From positions 1,612,001 through 1,676,000 of the forward strand of contig NZ_CP041040.1 of the NCBI RefSeq assembly GCF_006385575.1: DNA of 64,000 nucleotides, in the 5' to 3' direction. Origin of the DNA: Microbacterium foliorum (lineage in GTDB: Bacteria; Actinomycetota; Actinomycetes; Actinomycetales; Microbacteriaceae). Below, in pieces: positions 17,884-26,877 of this stretch (the first letter of the stretch is position 1; each line of letters starts with the position of its first letter). A program made the position numbers and the translations under genes. The notes beneath the pieces were generated by a model. It was given only the letters and a program-made list of their open reading frames with translations, searched no databases and had not been told where the DNA came from.

Positions 17884-19593
17884 TCAGCCGCGTGCGCGGG
17901 ACGAGATCTGGAGTCCATGTCGATCGTTCAGCATCGTACGCGTCTGATCGAGCTCGGCATCGTGGCGTGCACGATCCCAGTGGAGCAGAGGAGCCAGGGC
18001 TGCGGCAAGCTCTTCGAGCACATCCGCGTCGGCGTGGCCGGTGAATGCGATGCTGGTGCGTCGCATGACGACATCCTGCAGCCGCGCGACCATCTCGTTC
18101 TCGACCATCCAGGCGAGCTCCCGGGTCGAGAGGTCATCGCCGGCGAGGGGAGCGTCGTCACCCTGCTCGATGAACTCCCAGACCTGTGCTGCACGCGTTC
18201 CGTAGCGGGCGAGGAGGCGCTCTGCGCGGTCGCCGGCACCCGGGAGGTTCTCCTGGATCCAGATCCGACGAGCCTTCTCGGTGCGTGGGAAGTCGCGGCC
18301 TCCGCCGATGGCACGACCGGCGGTCGACACCGTCCGGGTGCGGCCGATCAGATTCAGCACGACATCGGAGAGGGACTCACCGAGCGCGCGGAACGTCGTC
18401 CACTTGCCGCCGACGAGGCTCACCAGGGGCGCAGCGCCCTTGTCGTCCACCTCGATGCGGTAGTCGCGGGAAACGAACCCGGGGGCCGTGTCCTCGTGGC
18501 GAGGAAGCGGACGGATGCCCGAGAAGTTGAAGACGATCTGCTCGCGCGTCACGTCGATCGTCGGGAACACGTGGTGGATCAGATCGAAGAAGTAGTCGAT
18601 CTCCTCCTCTGTGCACACCGCGGCCTCGCGGGGATCCGCGTCAATGTCGGTCGTGCCGACGAGCACGCGACCCTTGAGGGGGTAGATCAGCACGATGCGT
18701 CCGTCGGAGTGCTCGAAGAAGATCTCGCGTCCACGCGTCGCCTCGAGAAGCTCGGGGTGATCGAGAACGATGTGCGAACCCTTGGTGCCGCCCATGAAGC
18801 GGGTGTCGTTGCCGAGCGCGTCGTTGGTGAGGTCGGTCCAGGGCCCCGACGCATTCACGACCACGTCTGCGGTGACCGAGAACTCGGTGCCGCTCTCGCG
18901 ATCGCGGAGGACGATCTTCTTGCCGTCGCGGGCGATGGCCTCGACGTAGTTCAGTGCGACGGCGCCCGGGTGAGCCGCGCGTCCGTCCTGCAGCACGTCG
19001 AGCGCGAGACGCTCCGGGTCGTGCATGGAGGCGTCGTAGTAGGTGGCCGTGTACTTGATGTTCGGGTCGAGCGAGGGCAGCTCCGCGAGCGATCGCTTGC
19101 GACCGAGGAAGCGGTGACGCGGGACCATGCCGCCGTCGCGCGAGAACGTGTCGTAGATCGTGAGTCCGACCTTGATGAGGAACGCTCCGCGCTCCTGGGG
19201 CTTGCCGCTCTTGTGCGTGAGAAAGCGCAGGGGCGCGGACAGGATGCCCGAGAAGGTCGAGTAGATCGGGATCGTGGTCTCGAGCGGCTTCACATAGTGC
19301 GGCGCGATCTTGAGCAGACCGTTGCGCTCCTCGACGGATTCGCGGACGAGTCGGAACTCGCCGTTCTCGAGGTAGCGGATGCCGCCGTGGATCATGTGGC
19401 TCGAGGCCGCTGAGGCGCCGGAAGCGAAGTCTCCTCGTTCGACCAGCAGGACATCGACGCCCTGAAGCGCGAGGTCACGGAAAGCGGAGATCCCGTTGAT
19501 ACCGGCTCCGATGACAAGGACGCTGGTGCGTCCGGACTCGCGGACGGCGCGGACTTCGGCGCGTTCCGGTGATGAGTGTGTCGACTCGATCAT
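17884..19593 (-). CDS. glpD: Glycerol-3-phosphate dehydrogenase (FAD-dependent)
   Basis: Membrane-associated flavoenzyme that oxidises glycerol 3-phosphate to dihydroxyacetone phosphate. 569 residues. The FAD-binding motif VLVIGAGINGISAFRD lies at about 25-40, followed by LLVERGDFASGASAASS and the GGIRYLE motif of GlpD. The C-terminal domain of about 130 residues (starting near 420) is the usual GlpD cap. The start MIESTHSS is chosen from AGAAGGG eight bases upstream; longer in-frame sequence would overlap the divergent regulator. It lies 92 bases ahead of glpF on the same strand. Confidence 0.97.
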   Translation of the reverse strand: MIESTHSSPERAEVRAVRESGRTSVLVIGAGINGISAFRDLALQGVDVLLVERGDFASGASAASSHMIHGGIRYLENGEFRLVRESVEERNGLLKIAPHYVKPLETTIPIYSTFSGILSAPLRFLTHKSGKPQERGAFLIKVGLTIYDTFSRDGGMVPRHRFLGRKRSLAELPSLDPNIKYTATYYDASMHDPERLALDVLQDGRAAHPGAVALNYVEAIARDGKKIVLRDRESGTEFSVTADVVVNASGPWTDLTNDALGNDTRFMGGTKGSHIVLDHPELLEATRGREIFFEHSDGRIVLIYPLKGRVLVGTTDIDADPREAAVCTEEEIDYFFDLIHHVFPTIDVTREQIVFNFSGIRPLPRHEDTAPGFVSRDYRIEVDDKGAAPLVSLVGGKWTTFRALGESLSDVVLNLIGRTRTVSTAGRAIGGGRDFPRTEKARRIWIQENLPGAGDRAERLLARYGTRAAQVWEFIEQGDDAPLAGDDLSTRELAWMVENEMVARLQDVVMRRTSIAFTGHADADVLEELAAALAPLLHWDRARHDAELDQTRTMLNDRHGLQISSRARG

Positions 19594-19693
19594 CTTCGAC
19601 CCTTCTCTGTACGTGCCCCCAGCTTCGACCCACGTGGCCACTGCGCGCAAGCCCGCTGCACATATGTGCAAAGATCGAGGCGAGGAGGTCCTC
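19594..19693. promoter_or_regulatory. Divergent control region of glpD and SorC/DeoR-type regulator
   Basis: This 100-base gap carries the ribosome-binding sites of both divergent genes (AGAAGGG for glpD, GAGGAGG for the regulator) and a perfect 14-base palindrome. Both promoters must lie here, but no clean -35/-10 pair stands out. Confidence 0.6.
19657..19670. promoter_or_regulatory. Palindromic operator candidate TGCACATATGTGCA
   Basis: Perfect 14-base palindrome, 24 bases before the regulator ATG. It is AT-richer in the centre than its surroundings. Its place between glpD and the regulator suggests that the regulator binds it and controls both genes. Confidence 0.65.
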
Positions 19694-20665
19694 ATGACCC
19701 AGTCTGACGCGGGATCCCGCGACTCGAAGCTGATCGCCGCGCTCACCGCAGCGCAGCTCTACTACATGCAGGACAAGACGATGGAGGTGATCGCGCAGGA
19801 GCTGAAGACCTCGCGATCATCCGTGTCACGTCTGCTCAGCTTCGCTCGCGAGAGCGGACTCGTCGACATCCGCATCAATTCTCCTCTGGAGAGACTGGGG
19901 ATGCTCGAGCAGCGCATCAGAGACAGACACCGCCTCGTCGCGCATGTCGTCCCCATCCCCGAGATCGTCAGCGAGGTCGAACGGCTCGAGCGCGTGGCCC
20001 TGACGGCGGGACGACTGCTGTCGCAGTTCGTCGACTCCAACATGATCGTCGGGGTCGCGTGGGGATCGACGATCAGTGCGGTGAGCCGAGGTCTCACGCA
20101 GAAGGAGACGCACAACACGACCTTCGTCCAGTTGAATGGCGCGGGCAACACGCAGACGAGTGGCGTCGAGTATTCGAGTGACATCCTGCAGCGCTTCGGC
20201 AGCGCGTTCGGGGCGCAGGTGCAGCAGTTCCCGGTGCCGGCGTTCTTCGACGACCCCTCGACGCGCGAGGCCATGTGGCGTGAGCGGAGCACGCGGCGAG
20301 TGCTCGACCTGCAGTCGAAGATGGACATCGCGGTGTTCAGTCTCGGCTCTCCGGCCGCCGAGGTGCCCAGCCGCGTGTACGTCGGTGGGTATCTCGGCCG
20401 CGACGACTACCGGAGCCTGCGCGAAGATCACGCCATCGGCGACGTGGCGACGGTCTTCTTCCGCGCAGACGGCTCGTGGAGGGACATCCGCGTGAACGCG
20501 CGCGCGACCGGCCCCGGCCTCGACCGACTGCGACGGGTGCCGCGGCGCGTCTGCGTCGTCTCGGGAGTGCCGAAGCTCGCGAGCCTTCGCGCCGCGATCG
20601 CCGCCGAGCTGATCACCGACGTGGTTCTCGATGAGGGGCTGGCGCGGCGCCTCGTGGAGGACTAA
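19694..20665 (+). CDS. SorC/DeoR-type sugar-binding transcriptional regulator
   Basis: 323-residue regulator. The N-terminal helix-turn-helix (about 15-60) includes YYMQDKTMEVIAQELKTSRSSVSRLLSFA. From residue 70 on it is the sugar-phosphate-binding domain of the SorC family, with VGVAWGSTISAVSRGL as the phosphate-binding loop. The ATG follows GAGGAGG at ideal spacing. It is divergent from glpD, so a glycerol 3-phosphate-responsive regulator of the glp genes is the best guess; it is not the GlpR-type DeoR or GylR-type IclR protein known elsewhere. Confidence 0.9.
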   Translation: MTQSDAGSRDSKLIAALTAAQLYYMQDKTMEVIAQELKTSRSSVSRLLSFARESGLVDIRINSPLERLGMLEQRIRDRHRLVAHVVPIPEIVSEVERLERVALTAGRLLSQFVDSNMIVGVAWGSTISAVSRGLTQKETHNTTFVQLNGAGNTQTSGVEYSSDILQRFGSAFGAQVQQFPVPAFFDDPSTREAMWRERSTRRVLDLQSKMDIAVFSLGSPAAEVPSRVYVGGYLGRDDYRSLREDHAIGDVATVFFRADGSWRDIRVNARATGPGLDRLRRVPRRVCVVSGVPKLASLRAAIAAELITDVVLDEGLARRLVED

Positions 20666-20668
20666 CCC

Positions 20669-21820
20669 CTACGGCTCGTCGGTCGATGATTCGGGGCCCG
20701 AACGGAACTCCCGGATCAGGTGCTGCACGACCGCACCGAGGTCGCCGCCCGTCGCGTTCGCGATCGTCAGCTGCCGCTCGTAGCTCGCGCCGTTCGTGAG
20801 TATCGTCTCGATGCTGCCGAACTCCCGCCCGCATCCGAGTTCGACCGCGACGGGTGCGAGGTCTTCGAGCACCTCGGACAGGTGTTCCCGCACGGGCCTC
20901 TGCGTTCCCGCCGAGTCCACGATCACGCGGGCGTCGAGGCCGTAGCGTGCTGCGCGCCACTTGTTCTCACGGTGGTACCAGGCCGGCATCTGCGCGAGAG
21001 TTCGACCCTCATCGATCTGCCGCGAGAGATGCTCCACCAGGACCTGCACGAGGGCGGCCACCGCTGCCAGTTCCGGCAGGGTCGAGAGGCCGTCGCAGGC
21101 GCGCACTTCGATGGTTCCCCATCGAGGAGCCGGCCGGATGTCCCAGCGCACCTCGGTGGCATCGGCCATCACGCCGGTGCGCACCATGTCGTCGAGGTAG
21201 GCCTCATACTCGGACCAGTCGTTCAGGGGCCAGGGGAGTCCGGCGGTGGGCAGCTGCTGAAAGACGAGGGCACGGTTGGACGCGTACCCGGTGCGCTCAC
21301 CGGCCCAGAACGGACTCGACGCGGCAAGCGCCTGCAGATGCGGGAGATAGGCCGCGAGGGAATTGATGATGGGGATGACCTTGCGCTGGTTCTCGACGCC
21401 GATGTGCACGTGGATTCCCCAGATCATCATGTTGCGCCCCCACCATTGGGTGCGTTCGATCAGGGTGTGGTAGCGGGTCTTGTCGGTCACTTCCTGCTGA
21501 TACCACTGCGCGAAGGGGTGACTGCCTGCGGAGAGAAGTTCGATGCCGGCCGGATCCGTCGCCGTGCGCACGGCCGAGATCGCATTGGCGATGTCGTCGA
21601 CCGCGTGGCCCACCGAGTCACCGATGCCACTGGTGACCTCGATCGTGTTGGTGAGCAGTTCACCTGTGACCGTATGACGTTCGTCGGCGCTCTCGTGCTC
21701 GAGAGCCGACAGCAGCTCGGGGGCGCGGCCTACGAGATCACCGCTCACCGGATCGGCGAGCATGATCTCCCATTCGAGGCCTACGGTGGACCGGGCCGAT
21801 GAGGCGAAATCGAGCTTCAC
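20669..21820 (-). CDS. Glutamate-cysteine ligase-like carboxylate-amine ligase (GCS2 family)
   Basis: ATP-dependent ligase of the GCS2/YbdK family, about 383 residues, which joins glutamate to cysteine or a related amine. The N-terminal STVGLEWEIMLADP is the family's GxExE metal/ATP motif, GRNMMIWGIHVHIGVE is the second metal-binding stretch, and RPAPRWGTIEVRACD is the substrate Arg region. In actinobacteria members include EgtA (ergothioneine) and uncharacterised ligases. I place the start at the GTG giving MKLDFASSARS because CAGACT lies exactly six bases before it; another GTG two codons upstream is possible. It converges with the SorC-type gene, three bases apart. Confidence 0.85.
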   Translation of the reverse strand: MKLDFASSARSTVGLEWEIMLADPVSGDLVGRAPELLSALEHESADERHTVTGELLTNTIEVTSGIGDSVGHAVDDIANAISAVRTATDPAGIELLSAGSHPFAQWYQQEVTDKTRYHTLIERTQWWGRNMMIWGIHVHIGVENQRKVIPIINSLAAYLPHLQALAASSPFWAGERTGYASNRALVFQQLPTAGLPWPLNDWSEYEAYLDDMVRTGVMADATEVRWDIRPAPRWGTIEVRACDGLSTLPELAAVAALVQVLVEHLSRQIDEGRTLAQMPAWYHRENKWRAARYGLDARVIVDSAGTQRPVREHLSEVLEDLAPVAVELGCGREFGSIETILTNGASYERQLTIANATGGDLGAVVQHLIREFRSGPESSTDEP

Positions 21821-21896
21821 GAGCACAGTCTGACATGCGGTGTCGTCGACATGGCAACCGCCGTGTCGCCCCGTTTCGCTCCTTGGCCGCGGATCT

Positions 21897-21904
21897 GGCA
21901 GAAT
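21897..21904 (+). promoter_or_regulatory. rpsP extended -10 promoter
   Basis: TGG directly before CAGAAT gives an extended -10 element (TGn). The same nine bases TGGCAGAAT occur upstream of rplS. Predicted transcription start near 21911 leaves a leader of about 119 bases before the rpsP GTG. No convincing -35 is seen. Confidence 0.55.
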
Positions 21905-22029
21905 AGAAGGTCGGACGACGTGCTCGACCCTCTATCCAGCACTCGTCCTCCCTATTTGAGCTTCCGCCGGGTGTGCACCCCACTCTCCAGGCGATCGGTT
22001 CGTTACCTTCCACACAATTCAGGAGAATC

Positions 22030-22449
22030 GTGGCTGTCAAGATTCGTCTCAAGCGCCTGGGCAAGATCCGTGCGCCGTACTACCGCATCGTCGTCGCCGA
22101 CTCGAAGACCAAGCGCGATGGTCGCGTGATCGAGGAGATCGGCAAGTACCACCCCACCGAGGAGCCCTCGTTCATCGAGATCGACTCCGACCGTGCGCAG
22201 TACTGGCTCTCCGTCGGCGCACAGCCGACCGAGCAGGTCGCAGCGCTGCTGAAGATCACGGGCGACTGGGGCAAGTTCAAGGGCGACAAGGACGCGAAGT
22301 CCACGCTCAAGGTCAAGGAGCCCAAGGTTCCGTTCGAGATCGACGCGTCCAAGAAGTCCGTCGTGAAGCCCAAGGTCGAGAAGAAGACCGAGGCTCCCGC
22401 CAAGGCCGACGCGGAGGCCGCTGAGGCTCCCGCCGCCGACGCCGAGTAA
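22030..22449 (+). CDS. rpsP: 30S ribosomal protein S16
   Basis: Small-subunit protein needed for 30S assembly. 139 residues, about 55 more than E. coli S16. The core [22 protein letters not shown] is typical; the extra C-terminal part after residue 95 is Lys-rich, then Ala/Pro/Glu-rich. GTG start behind AGGAGAATC. First gene of rpsP-khpA-rimM-trmD. Confidence 0.98.
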   Translation: MAVKIRLKRLGKIRAPYYRIVVADSKTKRDGRVIEEIGKYHPTEEPSFIEIDSDRAQYWLSVGAQPTEQVAALLKITGDWGKFKGDKDAKSTLKVKEPKVPFEIDASKKSVVKPKVEKKTEAPAKADAEAAEAPAADAE

Positions 22450-22455
22450 TTCGTC

Positions 22456-22686
22456 GTGCTCGCCGCCGCGCTCGAACACATCGTCAAGGGGATCGTCGAT
22501 CACCCCGAGGATGTCCGAATCAACGCTTCCACCTCGCCGCGAGGCGATCTCCTCGAGGTGCGCGTGCACCCCGACGACCGTGGACGCGTGATCGGGCGCG
22601 GCGGCCGCACCGCGAAAGCACTGCGTACGCTCATCTCCGCTCTTGCAGACGGGCGTCGTGTCCGTGTCGATGTCGCGGATGACTGA
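22456..22686 (+). CDS. khpA: KH-domain RNA-binding protein KhpA
   Basis: 76-residue protein made of one KH domain. The signature GRVIGRGGRTAKALRTL (GxxG loop) lies at about 36-52. KhpA, usually paired with KhpB, binds RNA and affects cell size and small-RNA function. It stands between rpsP and rimM, its conserved position in Gram-positive bacteria. GTG start six bases after the rpsP stop; its last codons overlap the rimM start. Confidence 0.95.
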   Translation: MLAAALEHIVKGIVDHPEDVRINASTSPRGDLLEVRVHPDDRGRVIGRGGRTAKALRTLISALADGRRVRVDVADD

Positions 22687-23290
22687 CGTGGTGTCGACAG
22701 ACCGCAACCAGGGCAAGAATCAGCTGCGTGTCGGGCGCCTCGTCAAGGCCCACGGCCTCAAGGGCGCTCTCAAGCTGGAGCTCTACACCGACAACCCCGA
22801 GCGGCGTTTCACTCCGGGGGCCGAGTTCACGTTGCAGGTGCCTGAGGCATCTCCGTGGCATGGCAAGACGGTCGTCGTCCGCGAATACCGGGTGATGAAC
22901 GGCAACCCCGTCGTGTTCTTCAAGGACGTCGACGATCGCGAGGGTGCAGAGACCCTCGTCCGGGCGATCCTCTGGATCGATCAGGACAACGACGAGGTCG
23001 AGGACAACGCGTGGTTCGACCACCAGCTCACAGGGCTCGACGTGGTCCGCGACGGAGTCGTGGTGGGCAAGGTCGCTCGGGTCGAGCATTTCCCGGCGCA
23101 GGATCTGCTCATCGTCAGGTCGGGCGAGCAGGACATCATGGTTCCGTTCGTCGAGGCGATCGTTCCGACGGTCGACCTCAGCGCCGGACGCGTCATCGTG
23201 ACGCCGCCCACCGGGCTCTTCGAAGAGCTTCCCGACGCTTCCGAGGCGACGGAGGCGGGGGAGTCCTCGGACTCCGACGCCACCAGCTGA
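22679..23290 (+). CDS. rimM: Ribosome maturation factor RimM
   Basis: 16S rRNA-processing factor that binds S19 and helps mature the 30S head. The 203 residues have the N-terminal RimM beta-barrel ([19 protein letters not shown]) and the C-terminal PRC-barrel ([15 protein letters not shown] ... [18 protein letters not shown]). The ATG giving [10 protein letters not shown] overlaps the khpA end by eight bases; GTG three codons on is the alternative. An acidic tail [15 protein letters not shown] closes the protein. Confidence 0.96.
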   Translation: MTDVVSTDRNQGKNQLRVGRLVKAHGLKGALKLELYTDNPERRFTPGAEFTLQVPEASPWHGKTVVVREYRVMNGNPVVFFKDVDDREGAETLVRAILWIDQDNDEVEDNAWFDHQLTGLDVVRDGVVVGKVARVEHFPAQDLLIVRSGEQDIMVPFVEAIVPTVDLSAGRVIVTPPTGLFEELPDASEATEAGESSDSDATS

Positions 23291-23297
23291 GCGCGGG

Positions 23298-23303
23298 TAC
23301 GGT
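23298..23303 (+). promoter_or_regulatory. -10 box for leaderless trmD
   Basis: TACGGT lies exactly six bases before the trmD GTG in the 19-base gap after rimM. No Shine-Dalgarno is present, so trmD may have its own leaderless transcript besides being read from rpsP. Confidence 0.45.
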
Positions 23304-23309
23304 CTGCCC

Positions 23310-24020
23310 GTGCGCATCGACGTCCTCTCGATCTTCCCGTCGTACTTCGACGGCCTGACGCTCTCCCTGCTCGGCAAGGCGCAGAGCGCAGGCATCCTCG
23401 ACCTGCGCGTCCGAGACCTCCGGGACTGGACCTCTGACCGTCACCGCACCGTGGACGACACCCCGTACGGGGGCGGAGCGGGGATGGTCATGAAGCCGGA
23501 GCCCTGGGGCCTCGCGCTCGACGATCTCGCGTCGTCGGATCTCTCCGGCGAGGGGCGGCCGCCGACGATCATCTTCCCCTCTCCCGCTGGCGAGGTCTTC
23601 ACTCAGGCCACGGCTCGTGACCTCAGCACCCGCGATCACCTCATCTTCGGATGCGGTCGGTACGAGGGCATCGACGAGCGGGTCTTCGAATATGCGGCGT
23701 CGCTCGGAGAGGTACGACTCATCAGCCTCGGCGACTACGTCCTCAATGGCGGAGAAGTCGCGACCATGGCGATGATCGAGGCCATCGGTCGACTGATCCC
23801 GGGCGTCGTGGGCAATCCGGAGAGCCTGGTCGAGGAATCGCACGAAGACGGGCTTCTGGAGTACCCGTCCTACACGAAGCCGTCGGTGTGGCGAGAGCGG
23901 CCGGTGCCCGAGGTGCTGTTGAGCGGCAATCATGCCGTGATCGCCTCCTGGCGCCGCGATCAGCAGATCGAGCGGACGCGTCGCCGTCGCCCGGATCTGC
24001 TGCCGGACGACGAGAACTAG
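23310..24020 (+). CDS. trmD: tRNA (guanine-N1-)-methyltransferase TrmD
   Basis: Methylates G37 next to the anticodon using S-adenosylmethionine; it prevents frameshifting. 236 residues with the SPOUT-knot motifs [13 protein letters not shown] near 50, [14 protein letters not shown] near 110 and [11 protein letters not shown] near 137. GTG start giving [10 protein letters not shown]. Its TAG stop shares the bases CTAG with the stop of the convergent phosphatase gene. Confidence 0.98.
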   Translation: MRIDVLSIFPSYFDGLTLSLLGKAQSAGILDLRVRDLRDWTSDRHRTVDDTPYGGGAGMVMKPEPWGLALDDLASSDLSGEGRPPTIIFPSPAGEVFTQATARDLSTRDHLIFGCGRYEGIDERVFEYAASLGEVRLISLGDYVLNGGEVATMAMIEAIGRLIPGVVGNPESLVEESHEDGLLEYPSYTKPSVWRERPVPEVLLSGNHAVIASWRRDQQIERTRRRRPDLLPDDEN

Positions 24021-24610
24021 AGCATCCGCTCCGTTCCTCCGTCGATCTCGAACACGACGTCCTGCGGGTGCCTCAGCGACAACGCGGAGATGGCGTCCAA
24101 TCCTCGGAGGTCTGCTCGCAGCAGTCGGCCGAGCATCTCGTGACTGACGAGCAGAGGAACACCCGTCGAAGCCCATCCGCACGATGACAGCGCCCGGCGG
24201 GCCCGTTCTCTCGCCTGGGCGTAGCTCTCACCTCCGGGAAAAGCCCAGCCGTAGCGGTTCGCCGCCCTGTCCTCACGCGCCCCGGGGTATCGCTGATCGA
24301 TCTCATCCCAGGTCATGCCCGCCATCTCTCCGTGATCGAGCTCGGCGAGTTCCGCGATCTCGACGAGTTCTGCGCCGATCCGATCGGCGATGATCACCGC
24401 GGTCTGTCGTGCGCGGCCCAGCGGGCTGGAGCAGACGGTCGTGATGCCGCGACCGACGACCCGCTCGCCAATGCTCTGCGCCTGTCTGATGCCGTCCTCG
24501 GTCAGGGGCGAGTCGAGCTGTCCCTGCAGCCGGTGCTCCAGATTCCATCGGGTCTGCCCGTGCCGCACCAGGAACAGATGATCTGGCACGTGGCGGTCCT
24601 CCGGAATCAT
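24017..24610 (-). CDS. Histidine phosphatase family protein
   Basis: Phosphoglycerate-mutase-like phosphatase of 197 residues. The catalytic RHG motif appears in [19 protein letters not shown], the second active-site histidine in [11 protein letters not shown] and the acid in [13 protein letters not shown]. The substrate cannot be told; relatives are GpgP-type, CobC-type or broad phosphatases. The ATG ([10 protein letters not shown]) is six bases after CATCCT, a weaker version of the leaderless promoter pattern. Convergent with trmD, overlapping by four bases. Confidence 0.92.
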   Translation of the reverse strand: MIPEDRHVPDHLFLVRHGQTRWNLEHRLQGQLDSPLTEDGIRQAQSIGERVVGRGITTVCSSPLGRARQTAVIIADRIGAELVEIAELAELDHGEMAGMTWDEIDQRYPGAREDRAANRYGWAFPGGESYAQARERARRALSSCGWASTGVPLLVSHEMLGRLLRADLRGLDAISALSLRHPQDVVFEIDGGTERML

Positions 24611-24667
24611 GCACTCAGGATGGCACAGCCTCGACGTTGCAGGACGGGCGATATCGCGGTCGCCTGA

Positions 24668-24673
24668 TAGCGT
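24668..24673 (+). promoter_or_regulatory. -10 box for leaderless methyltransferase gene
   Basis: TAGCGT lies exactly six bases before the ATG, and no Shine-Dalgarno is present, so transcription should start on the start codon. Confidence 0.5.
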
Positions 24674-24679
24674 CGCAGC

Positions 24680-25441
24680 ATGGTCGACGAGGTGCTGGCG
24701 AAATCGTTCACTCTCACCGGTGCGGACTACGACCGCTACCGTCCGGGCTTTCCGCCGGCTGCAGCCGACATGGTGATGCCTCCCACCGTGCGCACGGCGC
24801 TCGACCTCGCTGCAGGCACGGGGAAGTTCACGGAACTGCTCGTGGGACGAGCACAGCGCGTCATCGCGGTCGAGCCCTCGGAGTCGATGCTCGAGATCCT
24901 GCGGTCGAAGCTCCCGGAGGTCGAGGCGTATCTCGGCAGCGCGGAGCGCATACCGGTGGAGTCCGGGGTCGCTGACATCGTGACGGTCGCGCAGGCTTTC
25001 CACTGGTTCGACGAGGACGCCGCGTGCGCGGAGATCTCGCGAGTGCTCAGACCGGGCGGAACGCTCGGCCTCGTCTGGAACCGGTTCGATCCGATGTGCG
25101 GGTGGGATAGAGCGGCTCACCGGATCGCGCACCCTGGGCTCGCGAGCGCGAGCGCGGACGCGGACGCGGACGCAGCCGTCGCCACGAGCACTGCGGCGGA
25201 CGAGCTCCCCGGCTTCGACTTCGTGCGTCGCGAGCAGATCCACTCGACGGAGCGGATTCGACGCGCCGCGTACCTCGGTCGCTGGTCGACGGTCAGCACG
25301 TTCCTCGTCGCCGACGAGTTCGCACGCACCGAGATGTTCGACGCCATCGAGGCGGTGCTGGATTCGGATCCCGAAACACGCGACCGTGAAGAGTACGACC
25401 TGCCGATCGTTACGGATGTGTTCGTCTACCGCCGCACATGA
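24680..25441 (+). CDS. Class I SAM-dependent methyltransferase
   Basis: 253-residue methyltransferase. The SAM-binding motif LDLAAGTGKFTELL is at about 36-49, followed by the acidic-loop region AVEPSESMLEILR and post-motif ADIVTVAQAFHWFDEDAACAEISR-type sequence, the Methyltransf_11 pattern. The substrate is unknown. The second half contains a six-codon-unit Ala/Ser/Asp repeat written as tandem hexamers. Single gene between two minus-strand genes. Confidence 0.9.
   Translation: MVDEVLAKSFTLTGADYDRYRPGFPPAAADMVMPPTVRTALDLAAGTGKFTELLVGRAQRVIAVEPSESMLEILRSKLPEVEAYLGSAERIPVESGVADIVTVAQAFHWFDEDAACAEISRVLRPGGTLGLVWNRFDPMCGWDRAAHRIAHPGLASASADADADAAVATSTAADELPGFDFVRREQIHSTERIRRAAYLGRWSTVSTFLVADEFARTEMFDAIEAVLDSDPETRDREEYDLPIVTDVFVYRRT
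25141..25176 (+). repeat. Tandem hexamer repeat inside methyltransferase gene
   Basis: Six successive 6-base units (CGCGAG twice, CGCGGA three times, CGCAGC once) encode an Ala-Ser-Ala-Asp type run. As the unit is a multiple of three, gain or loss of copies would keep the reading frame. Confidence 0.8.
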
Positions 25442-25465
25442 GGGCCATGAGCGGGGCAGCCGGAG

Positions 25466-26248
25466 TCAGCGGACGCCGAGGAACGACCTGTCGGTGAGGA
25501 TGACGGGGCCGTCCGCCGTCACCGCGACGGTGTGCTCTGAATGAGCGCCCCTGGATCCGTCGACGCTCCGAAGAGTCCAGCCATCCGGGTCGGTCACGAG
25601 TTCGTCTGTCGTCTCGAGTAGCCACGGCTCGAGGGCGAACACCAGGCCCTCGCGCAGCGGGAATCCGCGCCCGGCCCGACCGTCGTTGGGAACGTGCGGG
25701 TCGCCGTGCATGATGCGCCCCACACCGTGTCCGCCGAAATCGGTGTTGATCGAGTACCCCTCGCCGTGCGACACCGCGGCGATGGCGGCAGAGATGTCGC
25801 CGATTCGCTTGCCGACGACCGCTGCGTCGATCGCCGCCTCGAGTGCGCGCTCGGTCGTGTCGATGAGGCGAAGGTCTTCCTCGCGCGGGGTGCCCACGAC
25901 GAACGAGAGGGCCGAGTCCGCCACCCAGCCGTCGACGGACACTGCGAAGTCCAGGGAGACCAGGTCGCCGTCACGGAGCGTGTAGTCATGGGGGAGCCCG
26001 TGGAGCACCGCGTCGTTGATCGACGTGCAGATCACTTTGCCGAACGGGCTGGCGCCGAAGGACGGGTGGTAGTCGATATAGCACGACTCCGCTCCGGCCT
26101 TGCGGATCATGTCGTGCGCTCGGCGATCGATCGACAGCAGATTCGTGCCGACCTTCGTCTCGTCGCGCAAGGTTGCCAGGGTCTCAGCCACGAAGCGACC
26201 GGCGGCGCGCATCTCGTCGATCTCGGCAGGGGTGCGCAGTTCGATCAT
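25466..26248 (-). CDS. map: Methionine aminopeptidase, type I
   Basis: Removes the N-terminal methionine from new proteins. 260 residues, pita-bread fold. The metal ligands are visible in order: Asp in LDFAVSVDGWVADSAL (two Asp), His in FGGHGVGRIMH, Glu in ALEPWL and Glu in SEHTVAVT. The substrate His is in CTSINDAVLHGLP. Start at MIELRTPAEIDEMR with AGAGGACA upstream. It is not next to adk or secY here. Confidence 0.97.
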   Translation of the reverse strand: MIELRTPAEIDEMRAAGRFVAETLATLRDETKVGTNLLSIDRRAHDMIRKAGAESCYIDYHPSFGASPFGKVICTSINDAVLHGLPHDYTLRDGDLVSLDFAVSVDGWVADSALSFVVGTPREEDLRLIDTTERALEAAIDAAVVGKRIGDISAAIAAVSHGEGYSINTDFGGHGVGRIMHGDPHVPNDGRAGRGFPLREGLVFALEPWLLETTDELVTDPDGWTLRSVDGSRGAHSEHTVAVTADGPVILTDRSFLGVR

Positions 26249-26356
26249 CGGGTGTCCTCTCGTCCACTCCATTCTCCCCGATCTCCCGGATGCGGGCGTC
26301 CGCGCCGAGGCCGCGCGCTCACAGCGAACACCGGGACGACGCCGAGCACATCGTCG

Positions 26357-26362
26357 TACGAT
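26357..26362 (+). promoter_or_regulatory. -10 box for near-leaderless membrane-protein gene
   Basis: TACGAT lies seven bases before the ATG, predicting a message with at most one untranslated base. Confidence 0.4.
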
Positions 26363-26369
26363 TTGAGAC

Positions 26370-26858
26370 ATGTGGTTGCGTCAGGCGTTCTTCCGGTGGC
26401 TGATTCCGGCCGCTTTCCTGCTGCCGCTCTGGCTGCTCGTGGGTTGGGGCGTCTTCCAGGGCGGGTGGGCGATTCTGTGGGTGCTGTTCATCGCCGTGCC
26501 CTCGGTCTTCATCGGTCAGCTGCTTCTCACGCTCCTGACTCGCTCCCGTCCGTCGGTGCGCGTCGAGCGGGCGGTCTCCTGGTGGGACGTCGCCGGTTTC
26601 ACGCTCTGGCACGGGTTGACCATCGCGGTCGGATGCTTCATCGACGGCGCCTTCGGCTGGATGCTCGCGGCAGCGGTGGTGGTCGGCATCGGCCTGTTCT
26701 GGCTGCAGCTCTGGCAGCTGTGGAACGAGGCGAAGGGGAGCGGAGCTCGAATCCGCGAGACCATCGCGTGGTCCTCCGTGCCCGGCGTCGATGAGCCGGC
26801 GCCCGAGACCCGCGCGCACGAAGTCATCGTCGTCCGCGAGAAGGACTCTCGGGACTGA
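26370..26858 (+). CDS. Integral membrane protein of unknown function
   Basis: 162-residue protein with four hydrophobic segments at about 10-30, 34-56, 75-92 and 95-115, many tryptophans (MWLRQAFFRWLIPAAF at the start) and a polar C-terminal tail of about 40 residues. I do not recognise the family; similar proteins are sometimes labelled MFS-related, but it is much too short for a complete transporter. It stands alone between map and rplS. Confidence 0.75.
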   Translation: MWLRQAFFRWLIPAAFLLPLWLLVGWGVFQGGWAILWVLFIAVPSVFIGQLLLTLLTRSRPSVRVERAVSWWDVAGFTLWHGLTIAVGCFIDGAFGWMLAAAVVVGIGLFWLQLWQLWNEAKGSGARIRETIAWSSVPGVDEPAPETRAHEVIVVREKDSRD

Positions 26859-26877
26859 CGACGCGGCGCACGGCGTT

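Noticed and set aside
17839..19413. 524-residue open frame on the plus strand
   Set aside because: It is the antisense shadow of glpD, which has clear FAD motifs and a ribosome-binding site.
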